Assembly: GCF_020783655.1 (NCBI RefSeq)
Contig: NZ_JAJGQH010000021.1
Coordinates: forward strand, 1-64,000
Direction of reading: 5' to 3'
From: Xanthomonas melonis
GTDB lineage: Bacteria > Pseudomonadota > Gammaproteobacteria > Xanthomonadales > Xanthomonadaceae
Length of the DNA: 64,000 bases
Both the position numbers and the translations under genes were made by a program. A model generated the notes under the pieces. The model was given only the letters and a program-made list of their open reading frames with translations, was not told the origin of the DNA and did not search any database. Below are positions 58,249-64,000 of the stretch, piece by piece (position 1 is the stretch's first letter; the number at the start of each line of letters is the position of its first letter).

Positions 58249-60102
58249 TCACCAGCCGGCCGGGCGGGCAGTGATCTCCGGCACTGGCTGGCGCAGGTCC
58301 GCACCGAATTCGGGATTGCGCATGGTTGCGCCGTCGGCATAGCCGTAGAACACCCCCTGGCTGGGCGTGGTGCCTTCGCGCAGTTCCAGATCCCCGCGCA
58401 CCTGGGTGGTGCCGGCCACGTTGACCGCGCCGAAGGCGCCCGGGCCCATGAACACGGTGTTGGCCTGCGCACTGGCGCCGATAGTGGCGCCGGGGTGCCA
58501 GACGGTGAGCCCGCCCAGGACCGCATTGCCCTGCACGGTGCCGCCCATCACCGTGGCATGCCCGTCGATACGGGCATTGCCCAGCACATTGCCGGCCAAC
58601 ACGCGTGCGTACGGGCCCACATAGGCGGTGGAGGCGACATTGGCGGTATTGGCGACCCAGCCGCCGCCATTGGCGTGGCGGCGTCCCACCGGGGTCGGGG
58701 TGGGCGCGTTGGGCTGGCTGCCGGCTGGCGCGGCGTTGGTCAGCGTGACGCTCCATGGGTAGCGGTAGATGGCGTAGTAGGACTGATCCCACTTGATCTT
58801 CTGCATGCTGCCGGGCGCGCCCATCACCATCAGGTACACCGCGCGGTCGCCGCTGTTCAACGCCACGGTGAGCGTGGCCCTGGCGCCACGCTGCAGTGCG
58901 CTGTAGCGCGCCTTGCCGGCACTGTCGATGGTCACCACGCCCCAGCGCCAGTCCGAATCCGGCAGCGGAATGCTCGGCGGGTCGGTGGCCAGGCCGGGCA
59001 GGGTGGTGACGGCCGGCGCGCTCTGTACCTGGCCTTCGAAGGCGACCTTGAGGCTGCTGGCGCCGCTGGCGGGAATCAGCTGCACCAGGTTGTAGCCCCA
59101 GCGCTGCGGCGCCCACTCGAACGGCACCCGGTAGCGATTGGCCTGCCCGGCCACCGGATCGAGCACGGTCATGCGCAGCGCGCGGTCGCGGTTGTCCCAG
59201 TCCTGCGGGCGCTGCGGATTGAACGCCAGATTGCTGCCATAGCGCGCGCGGTACAGCGCGCCCTGGTCGCTGCCGTCGGGGTTGGTGTAGTCCCAGTTGA
59301 CGTTGCGCATGGCCCAGTCGCCGAACACATCGTTCATCTGCGACTGGCTCCAGCCCATGTTGGTCTTGATCACCGAGAACGGATCGGCGGTGCGCTGGCC
59401 GGCCTCGCCCGGCTTGGGCGCCTTGGCCCACAGGTCGTTGATGATGGCGTAGCCAAAACGGTTCTTCAGGTATTCCATGAACTGCCAGTTGCAGTAGCGA
59501 TCGCGGGTGGAACCCAGATACAGGTGCGGGTAATTCACCAACATGCTCGAGCAATGCACATCGCTGGAATGGAACTCCGGCAGTTGGTGGGTCATCCAGT
59601 TGGCGTGCGATTCCCAGATCCAGCCGCTGTACTCGGAATCGAGCATGCCCTGGGTCTGGCCCTGCAGGGCGTGGGTGAGTTCGTGCGCCAGCCCCCAGTG
59701 GTCGCGCAGGCCGCCCGGTGCCATCCACATGCCCATGCCGCCGCTGCCGGTCACGCCGCCACTCAGGCCGAAGCCTGGATCCAGATGCAGGCTGGCCTTG
59801 TACTTGGTGGCGCTGTTGCAGGAGGGCTCAGGGAATTGCAGACGGTTGATGAAGGTGTCCCAGACCATTTCCAGATGCTCGCCGGCAGCGCGCACATCGG
59901 CGCTGGCCACGCCGTCGCCATTCCAGCGGAAGGCGAAGTGCGCGGTTTCGTAGCGCACCGGTGGCATGCCGGCTTCGTTGCTGCGGGCAACCCAGTTGCC
60001 TGCCGTGCAGGCCGCGCTGGCGGTGGACGCGGCGCCCAGGCCGGCGGCGATCAGGGCAAGACGCAACAGGCGCCGGGGCAGCGCGCGCGATGGGGTGGAC
60101 AT
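58249..60102 (-). CDS. Svx/AvrXca-family secreted virulence protein
   Basis: A 617-aa secreted protein with a signal peptide (LLRLALIAAGLGAASTASA). The N-terminal half has a zinc-protease-like site HWGLAHELTHALQGQTQG (about 133-150) with ESHANWMTHQLPEFHSSDVHC. A beta-rich middle follows, and residues about 495-600 are imperfect hexapeptide-type repeats (VANTANVASTAYVGPYARVLAGNVLGNARIDGHATVMGGTVQGNAVLGGLTV) that should form a left-handed beta-helix. This combination is that of Svx of Pectobacterium, a type II-secreted virulence factor, and AvrXca of X. campestris pv. raphani. The protease activity itself is inferred from HExxH. Confidence 0.82.
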   Translation of the reverse strand: MSTPSRALPRRLLRLALIAAGLGAASTASAACTAGNWVARSNEAGMPPVRYETAHFAFRWNGDGVASADVRAAGEHLEMVWDTFINRLQFPEPSCNSATKYKASLHLDPGFGLSGGVTGSGGMGMWMAPGGLRDHWGLAHELTHALQGQTQGMLDSEYSGWIWESHANWMTHQLPEFHSSDVHCSSMLVNYPHLYLGSTRDRYCNWQFMEYLKNRFGYAIINDLWAKAPKPGEAGQRTADPFSVIKTNMGWSQSQMNDVFGDWAMRNVNWDYTNPDGSDQGALYRARYGSNLAFNPQRPQDWDNRDRALRMTVLDPVAGQANRYRVPFEWAPQRWGYNLVQLIPASGASSLKVAFEGQVQSAPAVTTLPGLATDPPSIPLPDSDWRWGVVTIDSAGKARYSALQRGARATLTVALNSGDRAVYLMVMGAPGSMQKIKWDQSYYAIYRYPWSVTLTNAAPAGSQPNAPTPTPVGRRHANGGGWVANTANVASTAYVGPYARVLAGNVLGNARIDGHATVMGGTVQGNAVLGGLTVWHPGATIGASAQANTVFMGPGAFGAVNVAGTTQVRGDLELREGTTPSQGVFYGYADGATMRNPEFGADLRQPVPEITARPAGW

Positions 60103-60642
60103 GGGTGGTTCTCGCGGAAAAGGTGAGGTGCACAGGCTTGCAACGCCTGCCGAACGCGCGACGCTGTTGAGCTCGTGAGGGGAACGCCGATCGCGGGATG
60201 CGGCGGCCGCGCAAGTGTGCGCAGCGGCGAACGCGGTGCAATTGATCTGTATATGTATTTTTCAGAACTGCAACGAACTAGCCGCTCGCGATGTGGCGCG
60301 GGTGGAACTTGTGCGCCTGGCACGCGAGGCCGGCAGGTGTCGGGCGCTCACCACCTCGAGTCGCACCGTCCAAGCTCCACCGCTCCGGTCCTATGCAGAT
60401 CACGCCGCCGGCGCGGCGGCGGCGATGCACGGGCGACGGTCCGTTGGGCGCGGTCCGATGCCAGTGGCCGAACCGCCATCCGGTTGGGACATTGCACGAG
60501 AAGTGGCGGCCGTCGGCCTTCGATCGCCAACGCTCTGCCGAAGATGTCGGGGGAAAGCGCCAACTAGAATGCCTCCATCCCCGTTGCGGTGCGGGCGCTG
60601 CGGCGCCTCGCGTCCGGCGCCGACCGACTGCTGGAGCGTGCG
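60103..60642. other. Non-coding gap upstream of the svx-like gene
   Basis: About 540 bases without a supported gene. It must hold the leftward promoter of the svx-like gene; an AT-rich patch (60239-60265, ATTGATCTGTATATGTATTT) is the most likely site. The rightward part leads into the decayed transporter gene. Confidence 0.4.
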
Positions 60643-60801
60643 ATGACCCAAGCCACCCGGCCTTTGCCGCCTCCCGACAGCCTGGACCCCACCTACCGCA
60701 GGATCCTGTGGCGGCTGATCCCGTTCCTGTTCGTGTGTTGCCTGTTCGATCACCTGGACCGGGTCGACGTCGAACCGGTGATTCCCCATGGTCTGCACTG
60801 A
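60643..60801 (+). pseudogene. MFS transporter, N-terminal remnant
   Basis: A 52-codon frame whose first 40 residues (DPTYRRILWRLIPFLFVCCLFDHLDRVDV) are the classic start of an anion:cation symporter-type MFS permease, including the LDRxN/DV motif at the end of helix 1. It then turns into unrelated EPVIPHGLH and stops, with about 90% of the transporter missing. The 3' end overlaps the annotated ATG of the glycerate kinase, so a deletion joined the two. MFS permeases for glycerate or tartrate often precede glycerate kinase genes. Confidence 0.75.
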
Positions 60802-62029
60802 AGCGAGTTCCGCCTTGAACGTCGTCATCGCACCCGATTCCTACAAGGAAAGCCTGTCTGCGCTGGAGGTGGCCACCCAGATCGAGGCGGGCTTCCGCGC
60901 GGTGTTCCCCGACTGGCGCTACACCAAGGTGCCGGTCGCCGATGGCGGCGAGGGCACGGTTGAGGCGCTGGTCACGGCCACCGGTGGCCGGGTGCTGGAC
61001 TGCACCGTCGGCGGACCCCTGGGCACGCCGGTGCCGGCGTTCTTCGGGTTGACCGGCGACGGCCGGACGGCGGTGATCGAAATGGCCGCCGCCAGTGGCC
61101 TGGCGCTGGTGCCGCCGGCCGATCGCGACCCGCTGCACACCAGCACCGCCGGCGTGGGCGCGTTGATCCTGGCCGCGCTGGATGCCGGTGCGCGGCGTTT
61201 CATCATCGGCATCGGCGGCAGCGCCACCAACGACGGCGGTGCCGGCATGGCGCAGGCGCTGGGCGCGCGCCTGCTGGATGCGCGCGGCGAGCCGATCGGC
61301 CCGGGTGGCGGCGGTCTGGCGGCACTGGCGCGGATCGAGGCCGATGGGCTGGACGTGCGCCTGCAGGACTGCCAGTTCGAGGTGGCCTGCGACGTGGACA
61401 ACCCGCTGATCGGCCCGGCCGGCGCCTCGGCGGTGTTCGGACCGCAGAAAGGCGCCACCCCGACCATGATGCGGCAGCTCGATGCCAACCTGCGGCACTA
61501 TGCCGATCTGCTGGAGCGCACTCTCGGTCTGCGCCTGCACGACCTGCCCGGCGGGGGCGCGGCCGGTGGCCTGGGCGCTGGCCTGGTGGCGTTCCTGGGT
61601 GCGCAGTTGCGGCCCGGCGTGGAGATCGTGATGCAGGCGCTCGGGCTGGAGGCGCTCATCGCCAATGCCGACCTGGTGATCACCGGCGAAGGCCGCCTGG
61701 ACAGCCAGAGCCTGCACGGCAAGACCCCGTTGGGGGTGGCACAGCTCGCGCGGCGGCATGCCAGGCCGGTGATCGCCATCGCCGGTTGCCTGGGCGATGG
61801 CGCCGGGCGGCTGCACGCGCACGGCATCGATGCGATGTTCGCCACCGTGCATGGCGCCTGTACGCTGGAGCAGGCCCTGGCCGAGGCGGCCGGCAACGTG
61901 CGCATCGCCGCCCGCAATGCGGCCTCCGCGTTGCAGGTGGGCATGCGGCTTGTAGCGCCCTCATCCGTTTCCGGGGGCACCCAGGCAAGCGGCCACGCCG
62001 GCCTGCGCCTGCCAATAGCGGCGGACTGA
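60788..62029 (+). CDS. Glycerate kinase (GarK/GlxK family)
   Basis: A 413-aa protein (ATG 60788) or 404 aa from TTG 60815, which gives the family start MNVVIAPDSYKESLSALEVA and is perhaps the true one. Conserved blocks are PVADGGEGTVEAL, IGIGGSATNDGGAGMAQALGARLLD, GPAGASAVFGPQKGAT, GGGAAGGLGAGLVAFLGA and TGEGRLDSQSLHGKTPLGVAQLA, all typical of glycerate kinase type 1. It phosphorylates D-glycerate, usually to 2-phosphoglycerate. The transporter that should feed it is reduced to a remnant, so its role may be limited to internally made glycerate. Confidence 0.92.
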   Translation: MVCTEASSALNVVIAPDSYKESLSALEVATQIEAGFRAVFPDWRYTKVPVADGGEGTVEALVTATGGRVLDCTVGGPLGTPVPAFFGLTGDGRTAVIEMAAASGLALVPPADRDPLHTSTAGVGALILAALDAGARRFIIGIGGSATNDGGAGMAQALGARLLDARGEPIGPGGGGLAALARIEADGLDVRLQDCQFEVACDVDNPLIGPAGASAVFGPQKGATPTMMRQLDANLRHYADLLERTLGLRLHDLPGGGAAGGLGAGLVAFLGAQLRPGVEIVMQALGLEALIANADLVITGEGRLDSQSLHGKTPLGVAQLARRHARPVIAIAGCLGDGAGRLHAHGIDAMFATVHGACTLEQALAEAAGNVRIAARNAASALQVGMRLVAPSSVSGGTQASGHAGLRLPIAAD

Positions 62030-62078
62030 GCCAGCTCGGCTAGACTGCGCCGATGACTTTCGCCGAGCCAGCTTTCCA

Positions 62079-63827
62079 TTGAACCCGCTCGACGCCGCGT
62101 CGTCCGTTCTCCCCGGCGAAGCCGAGCGCCTGGCCCGCCTGGCGTTGTTGCAGGTGCTCGATACCGAGTCCGAACCGTTCTTCGATGCGCTGGCCGCCGC
62201 CGCGCAGGCCATTGCCGGCACGCCCATCGCGCTGGTGTCGCTGGTGGACGAACATCGGCAATGGTGGAAGGCCAACATCGGCTTGCCGGGCGTGTCCGAA
62301 ACCCCGCGCGAACTGGCCTTCTGCGCCCATGCCATCCAGGACGATGCGGTGATGGAGGTGCCCGACGCGCCGGCCGATCCGCGTTTCCATGACAACGCGC
62401 TGGTCACCGACGCGCCCGGCATCCGTTACTACGCCGGCGCACCGATCGTGCTGCCGGACGGCCTGCGCATGGGTACGGTGTGCGTGATCGACCAGCGCCC
62501 ACGCCAGCTGCAGCCGGCCCAGCTGGAGGCCCTGCAGCAACTGGCCAGGCTGGCCGCCCAAGGGCTGGAACAGCGCCGGATGATGCTCGAGCGCGCCGAC
62601 ACCAATACCCGGCTTCAACAACGGCTGCGCGAGAGCGAGGCCTTCCTGGAGCGTACCGGGCGGGTGGCCGGTGTGGGCGGCTGGGAGGTGGATGTGGGCA
62701 CCGGCACGCTGACCTGGTCGGACGAAACCTGCCGGATGCACGACCTGCCGCCGGGCTATCAGCCCACCCTCGCCGAAGCCATCGCGTTCTATCCGCTGGA
62801 AGCGCGTGCGGTGATCACCGAGGCGGTGGACACCTGCGTCAACGAAGGCATTCCCTGGGACCTGGAACTGCCGTTGATCAGCAGCACCGGTCGCCACCTG
62901 TGGGTGCACAGCACCGGCGCAGTGGAACATGTGGATGGCCGCATGCGCCTGATCGGCGCGATTCAGGACGTCACCGACCGCCACCGTGCAGTGGATGCGC
63001 TGGCCGCCAGCGAGCGCAAGTTCCGCAAGATGTTCCAGTACAGCCTGGGCCTGATCTGCACGCACGACATGGATGGCCGGCTGGTCAGCGTGAACCCGGC
63101 GGCGGCACGCTCGCTGGGCCGCAGCGTGGAGGAGATGGAGGGCAGCTCGCTGTTCGAGCTGATTCGCCCGGAGCGGCATGACGGCCTGCGCGGCTACCTC
63201 TCGCGCATGGTGCTCGATGGCCAGGATTCGGGCGTGATCGAACTGGTCGCGCGCGATGGCAGCCTGCGCCACTGGAAATACCACAACGTGCTGGACGTGG
63301 AGGCCGATGCCACCATGGTGCTGGCGCATGCTCAGGACATCACCAGCCAGCATCAGCAGGAGAAACAGCTGCTGGAATGGTCGTTCACCGACCCGCTGAC
63401 CAATTGCTTCAACCGCCGCTTCCTGGATGACCTGGACAAGCGCGATGCCAGCGTGCGCTGGGGCTGCGTGGTGGTGGATCTGGACAAGTTCAAACTGGTC
63501 AACGACACCTACGGCCACCAGCGTGGCGATGAAGTGCTGGTGCAGATGGCCTGGTTCCTCAACCACCCGCTGCGTCGCCAGGACCATCTGGTGCGGCTGG
63601 GCGGCGACGAATTTCTGGTGCTGCTGCATGAGGCCAGCGAGCCGCAGCTGGAGGAGCTGGTAGCCACCTACATGGCGGCCAGCGACGAGGCGCCGATCCT
63701 GTTCACCCTGGGCACCGCCTTGCGCCAGCCGGGCGAGGCACTGACCGCGGTGGTCGACCGGGCCGACCATTCGCTGTACGCGATCCGGCGCGCGCGGCGC
63801 GGTACCGGCATCAACGACCACCGCTGA
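62079..63827 (+). CDS. GAF-PAS-PAS-GGDEF diguanylate cyclase
   Basis: A 582-aa cytoplasmic signalling protein starting at TTG 62079. Residues about 15-165 form a GAF domain (FFDALAAAAQAIAGTPIALVSLVDEHRQWWKA), followed by a PAS/PAC domain (about 195-305), a second PAS (KMFQYSLGLICTHDMDGRLVSVN, about 320-430) and a GGDEF domain (DPLTNCFNRRFLDDL, VDLDKFKLVNDTYGHQRGDEVL, RLGGDEFLVLL near 508-518). The active site GGDEF is intact and RRQD five residues upstream is a complete RxxD inhibitory site, so it should make cyclic di-GMP under product feedback. The ligand of the GAF/PAS domains is unknown. Confidence 0.92.
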   Translation: MNPLDAASSVLPGEAERLARLALLQVLDTESEPFFDALAAAAQAIAGTPIALVSLVDEHRQWWKANIGLPGVSETPRELAFCAHAIQDDAVMEVPDAPADPRFHDNALVTDAPGIRYYAGAPIVLPDGLRMGTVCVIDQRPRQLQPAQLEALQQLARLAAQGLEQRRMMLERADTNTRLQQRLRESEAFLERTGRVAGVGGWEVDVGTGTLTWSDETCRMHDLPPGYQPTLAEAIAFYPLEARAVITEAVDTCVNEGIPWDLELPLISSTGRHLWVHSTGAVEHVDGRMRLIGAIQDVTDRHRAVDALAASERKFRKMFQYSLGLICTHDMDGRLVSVNPAAARSLGRSVEEMEGSSLFELIRPERHDGLRGYLSRMVLDGQDSGVIELVARDGSLRHWKYHNVLDVEADATMVLAHAQDITSQHQQEKQLLEWSFTDPLTNCFNRRFLDDLDKRDASVRWGCVVVDLDKFKLVNDTYGHQRGDEVLVQMAWFLNHPLRRQDHLVRLGGDEFLVLLHEASEPQLEELVATYMAASDEAPILFTLGTALRQPGEALTAVVDRADHSLYAIRRARRGTGINDHR

Positions 63828-64000
63828 CGTTCGGTAACCCGCGGGGCATCCCCCGGCCCTGCGCGCGGGCGAAAGCGCCAGCGACGCCGGTCATCCGGAC
63901 ACGGCGAGGGCAGCACCAGCCTCAACCTCAACCCTTCGAAGGCAGGCACTGACTAGCGCGGGCGCCAGTGTCTTCGAGTACCGCTGGCCCCCCCAACGAC

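Noticed and set aside
60589-60801. 70-codon frame as a real small protein
   Set aside because: Its core is the first helix of an MFS transporter cut off abruptly, so a pseudogene is the better explanation.

Overview
The window is a chromosomal segment of a Xanthomonas-type gammaproteobacterium. The gene order gyrB-recF-dnaN-oriC-dnaA-rpmH-rnpA-yidC-orf900-mnmE matches the published origin region of Xanthomonas campestris pv. campestris, including the 275-bp dnaA/dnaN gap, the lipoprotein gene 'orf900' (899 codons here) and the nearby tonB-exbB-exbD-exbD cluster. GC is high (hand counts around 60-65% over housekeeping genes). An Svx/AvrXca-family secreted protein also fits a plant pathogen.

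Layout. 1-2122 (minus): tonB-exbB-exbD1-exbD2, the inner-membrane energy transducer for outer-membrane receptors; exbD2 runs off the left edge. 2275-5576 (minus): a secreted TPR protein, an M48 lipoprotein metalloprotease and a CPBP intramembrane protease. 5644-13003 (minus): gyrB, recF, dnaN, dnaA, with oriC between dnaN and dnaA and three perfect parS palindromes (two inside recF, one just after dnaN). 13243-19884 (plus): rpmH, rnpA, yidC, a polysaccharide deacetylase/caspase/TPR lipoprotein, and mnmE.

19865-45395 is an integrated genomic island of about 25.5 kb in the 3' end of mnmE. A 22-bp direct repeat with one mismatch marks both ends, and a P4-type tyrosine integrase lies just inside the left end. 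GTCCAAG heptamers, candidate integrase arm sites, occur near both ends. The cargo is a tightly packed six-gene operon (21720-42306): SNF2-type helicase, 1660-aa PglX/DrmMI-like adenine methylase, KAP-family NTPase, AlbA/Schlafen-like DNA-binding GHKL protein, a 2120-aa helicase with DUF1998 and a C-terminal nuclease-like domain, and a RelE-like/UvrD helicase fusion. It reads as an anti-phage system that combines a DISARM class 1 front end (DrmD, DrmMI) with a Druantia DruE-like giant helicase. The right part holds remnants or a module of a pathogenicity-island/ICE type element (second tyrosine recombinase, STY4528-type replication protein) separated by about 540 bp of very hairpin-rich sequence that looks like a structured RNA.

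45497-53881 is an outer-membrane and phosphate-scavenging region: an Oar-like TonB-dependent receptor, a class A acid phosphatase and a second TonB-dependent receptor that diverge from a shared promoter carrying an 18-bp inverted repeat resembling two opposed Pho boxes, and a periplasmic glycerophosphodiester phosphodiesterase. 54077-63827 contains a rhomboid protease, a palindromic repeat unit, a TerC-family transporter behind a clear yybP-ykoY (Mn2+) riboswitch, an RlmI-like 23S rRNA methyltransferase, a small membrane protein, an Svx/AvrXca-like secreted protein, a decayed MFS transporter start fused to the glycerate kinase locus, and a GAF-PAS-PAS-GGDEF diguanylate cyclase.

No tRNA, rRNA, CRISPR array or complete insertion sequence was recognised. 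All functional calls rest on motif reading and gene order; no database search was run.
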